This document shows positions 54,773 to 63,334 of a DNA stretch of 64,000 bases, in pieces. A model generated the notes under the pieces. That model was not told where the DNA came from, did no database searches, and saw nothing but the letters and a program-made list of their open reading frames with translations. The translations under genes and the position numbers were made by a program. The stretch comes from CAVRCA01 sp963719345 (lineage in GTDB: Bacteria > Pseudomonadota > Alphaproteobacteria > Acetobacterales > Acetobacteraceae), in contig CAVRCA010000004.1 in the NCBI GenBank assembly GCA_963719345.1, positions 124,001 to 188,000 on the forward strand. The letters run 5' to 3'. Each line of letters begins with the position of its first letter. Positions within the stretch are counted from its first letter, which is position 1.

Positions 54773-55858
54773 TCAGGCGGCGACGACGACGGCGGGCGCC
54801 GGCAGATTGATGTCGTTCTTGTCGAACAGGTGGACGTGCTCCGGCGGCAGGCGCAGGCCGACGGCCTCGCCCGGCCGCAGACCGGTCTGGCCGGGGACTT
54901 GCAGCACCATGTCGTGCTGCGCCAGCCGGACATAGGAAAGGCCGCCGAGCTGCTCCACCGCGACCACCGCCGCCTGCGGCCCGTCCGGGGGCGGATTGCA
55001 GGTGTTCCGGCCGGATCCCCAGCGTCACCGTATCGCCCGCTTGCAGCCCGGCTCGCGGCGCGACAGCGACGGTGCCGAGCCCCTCCGCCTCCACCGCCGC
55101 CCCGTCCGGTCCTACCGCGCGCACCCGGCCCGGCAGGAAATTCATGCGCGGCGAGCCGATGAACCCGGCCACGAACCGGTTGGCGGGTGCGTTGTAGAGG
55201 TCGAGCGGCGCGCCGATCTGCTCCACGCGCCCGGCGCGCAGCACGACGATCTTGTCGGCCATCGTCATCGCCTCGACCTGGTCGTGGGTGACGTAGATCA
55301 TCGTTGTCCCGAGGCGCCCGTGCAGCCCCGCCAACTCCGCCCGCATGCCGACGCGCAGCTCCGCATCCAGGTTGGAGAGCGGCTCATCAAAAGGAAGATC
55401 TCGGGCTCCCGCACGATGGCGCGGCCGATCGCCACCCGCTGGCGCTGGCCGCCCGACAGGGCGGTGGGGCTTGCGGGCGAGATAGGGCTCCAGCCGCAGC
55501 ATGCGCGCGGCTTCCTGGATGCGTGCTTCGATACCGGTTTCGGGGTGCCCAGGTTCTCCAGCCCGAAGGCCATGTTCTGCCGCACCGTCATGTGCGGATA
55601 CAGCGCATAGGATTGGAACACCAGCGCCAAGCCTCGCTGCGCCGCCGGCACATCGTTGACCCGCCGCCCCCCGATCGCGACTTCGCCGGCCGAGGTCGCC
55701 TCCAGCCCGCAGATCATGCGCAGCAGCGTGGACTTGCCGCAGCCGGAAGGGCCGACGAAGACCACGAACTCACCGTGCCGCACGTCCAGATCCACGTCGT
55801 GGATGACGTGGACGTCGCCAAAGCTCTTGCGCACGCCGCGCAGGGTCAGATCCGCCAT
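54773..55858 (-). pseudogene. ABC sugar transporter ATPase, UgpC/MalK type (frameshifted)
   Basis: The ATPase has Walker A FVGPSGCGKSTLLRMI, Q-loop VFQSYALYPHMTV, signature LSGGQRQRVAIGRAI, Walker B FDEPLSNLDAELRV (in another frame) and a C-terminal TOBE domain (PRAGLQAGDTVTLGIRPEHL; GLRLPPEHVHLFDKN). About four frame changes fall between 55000 and 55560; the net length is 3n. It would power the two permeases next to it. The start ATG at 55858 lies 10 bases after the permease gene. Confidence 0.76.
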
Positions 55859-55868
55859 GAGGTCCCGC

Positions 55869-56960
55869 CTATTTCACGCCCGCCGAGGCGATGCCCTGGG
55901 TGATGTGGCGCTGCAGCACCAGAAAGATCAGCGTGACCGGCAGCAGCGTCAGCACGGTCATCGCCAGCAGCAGGTTCCAGGAGGTCGTCAGCTCGCCCTG
56001 GAAGGAGTTGAGCGCGAGCTGGAGCGTGAAGTGCTCGGAACGGTTGAGCACCACCAGCGGCCAAAGAAAATCGTTCCACCGCCACATCACTGAGAAGATG
56101 GCGAGCACCGCAAGTGCCGGCGCCGAAAGCGGCAGCACGATGCGCCAGAACAGGCGCCACTCGCTCGCATTGTCCATACGCGCCGCGTCCAGCAGCTCGT
56201 CCGGCAGCGTCAGCATGTATTGGCGCAGCAGGAACACGCCCGTGGGCGTCGCAACTCCCGGCCAGATCACGCCCCAGAGCGAGTTCACCAGCCCGAGCTG
56301 CGAGGCGATGAGGTAGTTCGGGACCAGAATGATCGTAGGCGGGATCATCAGCGTGGCCAGGATCAGAATGAACACTCCGGCCCGGCCGCGAAAGTTGTAT
56401 TTGCTAAGCGCAAACGCCGCCATGGCGTTGAACAGCAGCGTGATCACGGTGGCGACGACGGTGATGAACAGGGAGTTCCAGAAGTAGCGCAGGAAATCGA
56501 AGCGCTCGATCACGGTGGCGTAATTGTCCCACGCTGCGCGCAGGCGCATGACGGGCGTGCGGTCCGCGACGGGGACGCGGATGGTTGTCTCCGGCTTCGC
56601 CGGGTCCACCATCTGCGATTGCAGGCCGATACGCCGGATCTCCGCCAACACTTGGCCGGCATGGTCCCCGCTCGTCACACGGAACAGCGGGAGTTCGCCC
56701 GGATGGCCGGGCACGGCGGCGCGCGTGGGCTCGTAGGGCAACAGGGTGGGCGGCATCTGGTCCAGCGCCGCAGGGGACTTGAGCGAGGAGAGCGCGAGCC
56801 ACACGACGGGCACGAACATCACGAGCGTGCCGAGCGTGAGGTAGAGATAGCTTGCCCGGTCCGTCCAGTCCGCGCCGGTCCGGCCGCGGGTTGCGAGCAG
56901 GAAGGAAGCGGCGCGGGAGGCAGGGCGGGCCGGCATGCCGGAGGATGTCGTGCTAGCCAT
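55869..56960 (-). CDS. ABC sugar transporter permease, UgpE/MalG type
   Basis: The 363-residue permease has an N-terminal helix, a long periplasmic loop (about residues 65-150), and then the transmembrane core with the EAA-like motif LPDELLDAARMDNASEWRLF contacting the ATPase. It forms half of the importer channel. Family members carry glycerol-3-phosphate, maltose or other glycosides. It overlaps the second permease gene by 8 bases. The periplasmic loop is longer than in most homologues. Confidence 0.85.
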   Translation of the reverse strand: MASTTSSGMPARPASRAASFLLATRGRTGADWTDRASYLYLTLGTLVMFVPVVWLALSSLKSPAALDQMPPTLLPYEPTRAAVPGHPGELPLFRVTSGDHAGQVLAEIRRIGLQSQMVDPAKPETTIRVPVADRTPVMRLRAAWDNYATVIERFDFLRYFWNSLFITVVATVITLLFNAMAAFALSKYNFRGRAGVFILILATLMIPPTIILVPNYLIASQLGLVNSLWGVIWPGVATPTGVFLLRQYMLTLPDELLDAARMDNASEWRLFWRIVLPLSAPALAVLAIFSVMWRWNDFLWPLVVLNRSEHFTLQLALNSFQGELTTSWNLLLAMTVLTLLPVTLIFLVLQRHITQGIASAGVK

Positions 56961-57951
56961 TCGGACGCCTCGCGAGTCGGAGTTGGAGCAGGGTCAGCAG
57001 CATCAGCACGAGAGCCAGCAGCAGGGACGCCGCCGAGGCCATGCCGTATTCCCGGATCTGCTGGGCAAAGCCGGTCTCGTAGATGAACTGCACGAGGAAG
57101 GTGGTGGCCGTGCCGGGGCCGCCGCCCGTCAGCACAAACACTTCGTCGAAGATCTGCACGGCCCGGATCAGCGCCAGAACCAGAACGACCAGTAACGCGG
57201 GCATCAGCAGCGGCAGCGTGATGCGCCGTAAGCGCGTCCAGGGTTTTGCCGCGTCCATCTCCGCCGCCTCGTAGACGTCGCGCGGGATCGCCTGCAGGCC
57301 GGCCAGTAGGATCAACGTATAGAAGCCCATATGCGCCCAGATGCTGACGAAGACCGTCCAGCCGAAGGCGGAGCGCGCATCCAGCAGCCAGTCCACCGGG
57401 CTTCCGCCCGCGGCCATAATCGCCCCGTTCAGCATTCCGTTGCGTTGCAGAATCCATTTCCAGATCAGGGCGACCACCACGGGGGAGAGCAGGACGGGGT
57501 AGAAGAACGCCGCGCGAAAGAAGCCTCGGCCGATGATCTTCTTGTTCAGCGCGAGCGCGGTCACCAGCGAGAACAGCACCATCAGCCCGACCTGGAGCAG
57601 GACGAACTCCAACGTGTTGTAGATGCCGTGCCAGAACAGGTCGCGTTGGCAGGTCGAGGGGTCGAAGTGATTTTGGCAGGCGAGCAACGCCTGCACATTG
57701 CCCAGCCCCACCCAGGGTCGCCCGAAAGGCAGCAGATCCGTCCCGCCGGTAAAGGCGTACCAGATATTGAGCAGGATCGGCAGGAAGGTGAACAGCCCAA
57801 GCACGAGGAGGTTCGGCCCCACGAACAGCCACGCCAGCCCCGGACCAAGCCGCCGCTGCGCCGCGCGCATCGGCAGCTCGGCCAGGTTCATTGCCCCGCC
57901 GTAAGCGCCCGCGGCGCCGCGGGCGAAGGCGCTTCGCACCATTCTCGGCAT
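56953..57951 (-). CDS. ABC sugar transporter permease, UgpA/MalF type
   Basis: This 332-residue permease has six membrane helices and the coupling motif IPRDVYEAAEMDAAKPWTRL. A disulfide-capable loop (CQNHFDPSTC) lies in the periplasmic part. It pairs with the downstream permease. The ATG at 57951 has GGAGGGG upstream; a GTG at 57957 is two codons earlier and equally open. It follows the binding-protein gene by 38 bases. Confidence 0.85.
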   Translation of the reverse strand: MPRMVRSAFARGAAGAYGGAMNLAELPMRAAQRRLGPGLAWLFVGPNLLVLGLFTFLPILLNIWYAFTGGTDLLPFGRPWVGLGNVQALLACQNHFDPSTCQRDLFWHGIYNTLEFVLLQVGLMVLFSLVTALALNKKIIGRGFFRAAFFYPVLLSPVVVALIWKWILQRNGMLNGAIMAAGGSPVDWLLDARSAFGWTVFVSIWAHMGFYTLILLAGLQAIPRDVYEAAEMDAAKPWTRLRRITLPLLMPALLVVLVLALIRAVQIFDEVFVLTGGGPGTATTFLVQFIYETGFAQQIREYGMASAASLLLALVLMLLTLLQLRLARRPNG

Positions 57952-57989
57952 GTTCACCCCTCCGGCCGTTCCGCTCCGTCCCCGGCGCG

Positions 57990-59252
57990 CTACTTCGCGG
58001 CAGCGAGGGCGCTGCGCACGTCCTCTTGGATGCGGGCATAGGCCTGGTCGAGCGTCAGCTCACCGACGATGGCCTGGGACAGCCGCGTGACCGTCGCGCT
58101 GAAGATCGGCCGGCTGTAGATGTAGCCCTGCAACCGATAGGCCAGCGGGGCAAGCTCCGCCGCCTCCCGGCTGAAGGCCTCCAGCGCCGCTTTTGCCGCC
58201 GGGGGCTGGTCGTAGGTCACGCCGCTCTTCTGCAGCCCGGCATGGGCCGGGATGTTCGCGGTCCTCGCGATCATCTCGGCATAGACGGGCTCGCTGGCGA
58301 GGAAATCGAGGAACCGGGCTACTTCGTGCGGCGACTTGGTTGTCCTGAACGCGACGAAGGAGGCGCCACCAGGCATGCCGGTGCAGGTGGTCGGGCCGCA
58401 GGGCTGGGGTCCGATCTTCCAGTCGAAGCCATCGCCGATCGAGGTCTGTAGCCGCGCGACCTGCCAACTGCCGGAGTAGTAGACGACGATCCGCCCGTTG
58501 GCGAAGTCCTCGAAGGCGTCACGGTAGCTGGCGCCCCCGGTCGCGGCCCAGACTTCGCGCTCGACCACGCCGGTCTTGTTCCAGCCCACGAAGCGCTCGG
58601 CGAACGCCTTGAAGCCGTCGTCCACCGGCGCGGGCGTGCCATCAGCGGTGAAGTATTTGGCCCCGTAAGAAATCGCGCCGGCAGCGAAGCGGTGTCCGCT
58701 GCGGTCCAGCGCCATGCCCGCCTGCGTCCCGGTCGCCTTGGCGACCTTGTCGGCCGCAGCGGCCCAATCGTCCCACGTCGCCTTGGGGCCGGGCAGGGGA
58801 ACGTTGGCCTGCTCGAACAAGGTGGCGTTGACGATAGGGCCGGTGACGGTCAGCTGCGTCGGCAGGCCGTAGATGCCGGTGTCCTTCTCGTTCACCCGCA
58901 TCCAGGGCAGGGTTTGTGCAAAGTTCGTGTCCCAATACGCCGGATCTTTCAGCAGCGGGCGCAGGTCAAGGAAGTAGCGGGCGACGGCGCCGTAGTCGGT
59001 CGTGCGGGCGATGTCCGGCCCGTTGCCGGCGGCGAGCTGCACGGGGAGGCTCTCCTGGATCGCCTTGACCGGCACGCGGTCGATCGTGACCTTCACGTCC
59101 GGGTTCGCCTGCATGAAGCGTTGCGCCAGGTTTTGGGTCACTTCGCACTCGTTTCCGTCCTGGTAGCAGGCCACGCGGATCTCGGCCGCCATGGTTGGCC
59201 CGGCCAGCACCGAGGCCGTGAGCAGGGTGGCGGCGAGTAGAGTGCGGGTCAT
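57990..59252 (-). CDS. ABC sugar substrate-binding protein
   Basis: This 420-residue periplasmic protein starts with a Sec signal (MTRTLLAATLLTASVLAGPT, cleavage near AA-EIRV) and has the type II binding fold of the UgpB/MalE class: VTIDRVPVKAIQESLPVQLA, GNGPDIARTTD, PGGASFVAFRTTKSP. It should deliver a sugar or glycoside to the permeases. The gene lies 32 bases after glpK in the same operon, so a glycerol-containing glycoside is a reasonable ligand guess. Confidence 0.85.
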   Translation of the reverse strand: MTRTLLAATLLTASVLAGPTMAAEIRVACYQDGNECEVTQNLAQRFMQANPDVKVTIDRVPVKAIQESLPVQLAAGNGPDIARTTDYGAVARYFLDLRPLLKDPAYWDTNFAQTLPWMRVNEKDTGIYGLPTQLTVTGPIVNATLFEQANVPLPGPKATWDDWAAAADKVAKATGTQAGMALDRSGHRFAAGAISYGAKYFTADGTPAPVDDGFKAFAERFVGWNKTGVVEREVWAATGGASYRDAFEDFANGRIVVYYSGSWQVARLQTSIGDGFDWKIGPQPCGPTTCTGMPGGASFVAFRTTKSPHEVARFLDFLASEPVYAEMIARTANIPAHAGLQKSGVTYDQPPAAKAALEAFSREAAELAPLAYRLQGYIYSRPIFSATVTRLSQAIVGELTLDQAYARIQEDVRSALAAAK

Positions 59253-59284
59253 GGTTTTTTGTTTCCTCCTTTATTGATGGGCGG

Positions 59285-60769
59285 CTACGGCCGGCTGAGC
59301 GCGCGGCGAACGGCGTCGCGCCAGCCATCCAGCAGGCGCCGGCGGAGCGCGTCACCGAGTTGGGGCTCGAACCGCCGACCACTTCGCCGGGCCGCGGCCA
59401 CTGCGCTCGGATCGGGGTAGACGCCGGTCGCGAGGCCGGCGAGGAAGGCGGCGCCGAGCGCCGTGGTTTCGAGCACCGCTGGCCGTTCCACCGGGACCGT
59501 CAGGATATCCGCCAGGAATTGGCAGAACCAATCGTTGGCCGACATGCCGCCGTCCACCCGCAATTCCTGCGGCCGCCCGTCGCTGTCGGCTGCCATGGCG
59601 TCCACCAGGTCGAGCGTCTGGTAGGCGACGAACTCGAGCGCGGCACGCGCGATGTGTGCGGCCGTAGCGTCCAGAGTCAGGCCGCAGATCAGGCCGCGGG
59701 CATGCGGGTCCCAATGCGGCGCGCCGAGGCCGACGAAGCCGGGCACCATATAGACGCCGTGATTGTCCTTGACCCTCCTCGCCATGTCGTCGGTCTGCGA
59801 GGCGTGCGTGATCAGGCCGATGCCGTCGCGCAGCCACTTCACGGCGGCGCCGGCGACGAAGATCGCGCCTTCGAGAGCGTAGGAGGTCTCGCCGCCCAGG
59901 CGGCAGGCCACCGTGGTCAGCATGCGGTTCTCGGACGCGACCGGCCGTGCGCCGGTGTTGAGCAGCGCGAAGCAGCCGGTGCCGTAGGTAGATTTGATCA
60001 TTCCCGGCGCGAAGCATGCCTGCCCCACCAGCGCGGCCTGCTGGTCGCCCGCCATGCCGGCGACCGGGATGGCGGCGCCCAACAGCGCCGGATCAGTCTC
60101 GCCGAACAGGCAGGCGTTGTCCCGCACCTCCGGCAGCACGGCCTCGGGGACGCGGAACAGCCGCAGCAGCTCCGGGTCCCAGCACTGGCGATGGATGTCG
60201 AACAGCAGGGTGCGGGAGGCGTTGGAGGCATCGGTGGCGTGCACGCGTCCGCCGGTCAGGCGCCAGAGCAGAAAGCTGTCGATCGTGCCGAACAGGATCT
60301 CGCCCCGCTCCGCCCGGGTGCGGGCGCCGGCGACGGTGTCGAGAACCCAAGCCAGCTTGGTCGCGGAGAAATAGGGGTCGATGAGCAGACCGCTGCGCGC
60401 GCGGACCAAGGGCTCGGCACCGCCGGCGCGCAGCTCGCCGCAGGTCTCGGCGGTGCGGCGATCCTGCCAGACGATGGCCGGATACACCGGCGCGCCGGTG
60501 GCGCGGTCCCACAGCACGACCGTCTCGCGCTGGTTGGCGATGCCGATCGCGCGAATGGGGACGCCGGCGGCGGCGACCGCCTCGCGCGCCGTCGCCAGCG
60601 TGTCGCGCCAGATATCCTCCGGATCGTGCTCCACCCAGCCGGGGCGCGGGTAGTGCTGGGCGAATTCGCGCCGCGCGGTGGCGATCGGCTCTCCATCGCG
60701 GTCGAAGACGATGCAGCGGGTCGAGGTGGTGCCCTGGTCGATGGCCAGGAGGTGCCGGGCCTCAGGCAT
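59285..60769 (-). CDS. glpK: Glycerol kinase
   Basis: Glycerol kinase phosphorylates glycerol to sn-glycerol 3-phosphate with ATP. The 494-residue protein has LAIDQGTTSTRC (phosphate-1 motif), GIANQRETVVLWDRATGAPV, AGMAGDQQAALVGQ and the C-terminal TTALGAAFLAGLATGVY, all standard for FGGY-family glycerol kinases. The ATG at 60769 gives the family start and overlaps the glpD stop by 8 bases. Upstream frame to 60877 is inside glpD. Confidence 0.95.
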   Translation of the reverse strand: MPEARHLLAIDQGTTSTRCIVFDRDGEPIATARREFAQHYPRPGWVEHDPEDIWRDTLATAREAVAAAGVPIRAIGIANQRETVVLWDRATGAPVYPAIVWQDRRTAETCGELRAGGAEPLVRARSGLLIDPYFSATKLAWVLDTVAGARTRAERGEILFGTIDSFLLWRLTGGRVHATDASNASRTLLFDIHRQCWDPELLRLFRVPEAVLPEVRDNACLFGETDPALLGAAIPVAGMAGDQQAALVGQACFAPGMIKSTYGTGCFALLNTGARPVASENRMLTTVACRLGGETSYALEGAIFVAGAAVKWLRDGIGLITHASQTDDMARRVKDNHGVYMVPGFVGLGAPHWDPHARGLICGLTLDATAAHIARAALEFVAYQTLDLVDAMAADSDGRPQELRVDGGMSANDWFCQFLADILTVPVERPAVLETTALGAAFLAGLATGVYPDPSAVAAARRSGRRFEPQLGDALRRRLLDGWRDAVRRALSRP

Positions 60770-62307
60770 GGGTGGCCTCCGCGACGGGAACGCGACGACG
60801 AAGCGCCTCGGCCACCCCCGCCTGCTGCGATGGGGTGAGGCGCAAGCCGAGTTTGGAGCGCCGCCACAGCACGTCATCGGTGGTGCGGGCCCATTCCTCT
60901 CGCACCAGGTAGTCCAGCTCCGCCTCCGTCAGACCGGCCCCGTAGTCGGCCCCGAGCCTGCTGGGGTCGCGCGCCATACCGAGCACGCGTTCCGCCCGCG
61001 TGCCGTAGGCGCGCGCCAAGCGCAGCGCGGTGTCCGGCGGCAGCCACGGGTACTCGGCGCGGAACTCCGACAGGAAGCAGTCGAACCCGCCGTCCGGCAA
61101 GTCGCCGCCGGGCAGCGGCACCCGACTGGTCCAGGCCGCCGGGCACGGCGCCGGGAGGTGGGGGAGCAGCTTCTCCATCGCGTGCTCGGCCAAGCGGCGG
61201 TAGGTGGTGATCTTGCCGCCGAACACCGAGAGGATCGGGGCCGCACCCTCGCCCGCCTCCGCCCCGCCGAGGTCCAGGTCGAGCACGTAGTCGCGCGTGA
61301 CAGCGGCGGCGCTGGCCGCTTCGTCATCGTAGAGCGGCCGCACGCCGGAGTAGCTGTGTACCACGTCGTCCGGCCTGATCCGGCGGCGAAAGTACCGCGA
61401 CACCGCGCGGCAGAGATACTCCGTCTCCTCCGGGCTGATGTGGACCTCGACCGGATCGTCCGAGAACGGGACGTCGGTGGTGCCCACCAGGGTGAAATCG
61501 CCCTGGTACGGGATGACGAAGGTGATCTCGTCGGTCTTCGTTCTGCAGGATGTAGGCCTGTTCACCCTCATAAAGGCGCGGCAGCACCAGGTGGCTGCCC
61601 TTGATGAGCCGAGGCCGCTTGCTGCCGTTCAACCCGGCGCGGTCGTTCAGCATGTCCGCCACCCACGGACCGGCGGCATTGACCAGCACGCGGGCGGCGA
61701 CCTGGTGCCGCACGCCGGTCGCGAGGTCCTGCAACTCCGCCCGCCAGAGCCGGCCATCGCGCCGCGCGGAGACGCAGCGCGTGCGGGTGCGGATGTCGGC
61801 CCCGCGCTCCCGCGCATCGACCGCGTTCAGCACCACAAGCCGGGCGTCATCCACCCAGCAGTCGGAGTATTCGAAGGCGATGCGGTACTCGTCGCGGATC
61901 GGCGCCCCCTCGGGCGCCCGCCGCAGGTCCAGCCGGCGGGTAGAGGGCAGACGCTTGCGCCCGCCGAGATGGTCGTACAGGAACAGGCCGAGCCGGATCA
62001 TCCAGGCCGGCCGCTGCTCCCGCGAGTGGGGCAGGACGAAGCGCATCGGCCAGGCGATGTGCGGCGCGATGGAGAGGAGCACCTCCCGCTCCCGCAGCGC
62101 CTCCCGCACCAGGCGGAACTCGTAGTATTCGAGGTAGCGCAGGCCGCCGTGGATCAACTTGCTGGACGCGGAAGAGGTCGCGCCGGCCAGGTCACCTTGC
62201 TCGCACAGGACCACGCGGAGGCCGCGGCCCGCCGCGTCGCGCGCAATACCGGCGCCGTTGATGCCGCCGCCGACGACCAGCAGGTCGGCCTCTAGCCGTT
62301 CCGTCAA
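60762..62307 (-). pseudogene. glpD: Glycerol-3-phosphate dehydrogenase (one frameshift)
   Basis: This is the FAD-dependent membrane enzyme that oxidises glycerol 3-phosphate to dihydroxyacetone phosphate and feeds the respiratory chain. The N-terminal part has the FAD motif ADLLVVGGGINGAGIARDAA and ATSSASSKLIHGGLRYLEYY; the rest (FTLVGTTDVPFSDDPVEVH; SGVRPLYDDEA; FGGKITTYRRLAE) is in another frame. A surplus G in CTGCAGAACGAAGACC near 61543 explains the shift; length is 3n+1. Given the conserved flanks, a sequencing insertion is as likely as true inactivation. Confidence 0.86.
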
Positions 62308-62374
62308 GACCGCTCTCCCCGCGAGCCCTCGCTTCTCCGGCGGCTCCCGTTCGCTGCGGAAGGTGACACAAAAT

Positions 62375-62425
62375 GTTGCTAAAGCAAACTTCGATTTTCG
62401 CTATCGATCTTTTTCGGGTATGATC
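62375..62425. promoter_or_regulatory. Candidate GlpR-binding region upstream of glpD
   Basis: The AT-rich block TTCGATTTTCG at 62390-62400 and a TTTTTCGGG at 62410-62418 contain repeated TTCG/TTTCG tetrads like those bound by DeoR/GlpR repressors. It lies between glpR and glpD, where an internal promoter would be expected. Assignment is by motif resemblance only. Confidence 0.4.
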
Positions 62426-63242
62426 ATTCCTCCTCGGCCACCACCAGCTCGCCCCCGGCCTCCGCCAGCAAGGCGGGGATGGGATCGGGAGGGCGGCAGT
62501 CGGTGCAGAAGATCTGCACGTGGCGAAGGGAGCCGAGCCGCACCATGGCGCTGCGACCGAATTTGGAATGGTCGGCGACCAGCATCACTCGGCGGGCATT
62601 GCGCATGATCGCCTGTGCCACCCGTACCTCTCGTGCATCGTAGTCCAGCAACGTGCCATCCGCGGGGTCGATCGCGCTGATGCCGATGATGCCGTAGTCG
62701 ACACGGAACCCGTCGATGAACTCGACCGAGGCCTCGCCGACCACGCCGCCATCGCTGCGGCGCACCAGGCCGCCGGCGATGAGCACCTCGAAGTCAGGGC
62801 GGCGGCTGAGCCGCGTCGCCACGTTCAGGTTGTTGGTGATGACCCGGAGACCTTCATGCCGCATCAGGGCGTCGGCCACCGCTTCCGTCGTCGTGCCGAT
62901 GTTGATGAACAGGGAGGTGCGGTTGGGGATGCGGGAAGCGGCGGCGACAGCGATGCGCTCCTTCGCGCCGCGATGGAACACCTGGCGGTCGACGTAGCCG
63001 ATGTTCTCCGTGCTGGAGCGATGCGCTGCGGCTCCCCCGTGATGTCGGGCCAGTCGTCCCGACTGTTCCAGTTCTCGCAGGTCGCGGCGAATGGTTTGCG
63101 GCGTCACGTCGAAGCGTGCTGCCAGCCGCCCAACTTCGACGAACGCCTCGTCCGTGGCGAGGGCAGCGATCGCCTCCTGGCGCTCCGCCGCGGATAGCCG
63201 CCCGCGCGCGTCCGGCGGGGCCGCAGGGCCGAGTGTCTTCAT
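62424..63242 (-). CDS. glpR: DeoR/GlpR family transcriptional regulator
   Basis: The 272-residue repressor has an N-terminal DeoR helix-turn-helix (RQEAIAALATDEAFVEVGRL; FDVTPQTIRRDLRELEQSG) and the sugar-phosphate-sensing domain (FINIGTTTEAVADAL; ADHSKFGRSAMVRLG). With glpD, glpK and a glycoside importer downstream, glycerol 3-phosphate is the likely inducer. It is the first gene of the operon; an IS481 element has inserted about 90 bases upstream of its start. Confidence 0.87.
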   Translation of the reverse strand: MKTLGPAAPPDARGRLSAAERQEAIAALATDEAFVEVGRLAARFDVTPQTIRRDLRELEQSGRLARHHGGAAAHRSSTENIGYVDRQVFHRGAKERIAVAAASRIPNRTSLFINIGTTTEAVADALMRHEGLRVITNNLNVATRLSRRPDFEVLIAGGLVRRSDGGVVGEASVEFIDGFRVDYGIIGISAIDPADGTLLDYDAREVRVAQAIMRNARRVMLVADHSKFGRSAMVRLGSLRHVQIFCTDCRPPDPIPALLAEAGGELVVAEEE

Positions 63243-63290
63243 GACGCCATCCTAGCGAAGCGTGCCGAACGGGCCATAGATGTTGCGTCA

Positions 63291-63317
63291 CGAATGCGAA
63301 AGCAGCAAATTTTCGTA
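63291..63317. promoter_or_regulatory. Candidate GlpR operator upstream of glpR
   Basis: GCGAAA (63296-63301) and TTTTCG (63310-63315) form an imperfect inverted repeat with an 8-base AT-rich centre, similar in style to DeoR/GlpR sites. It lies about 50-75 bases before glpR and only about 20 bases from the left end of the IS element. Confidence 0.4.
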
Positions 63318-63334
63318 ATGTGTAGAAGTCTTGA

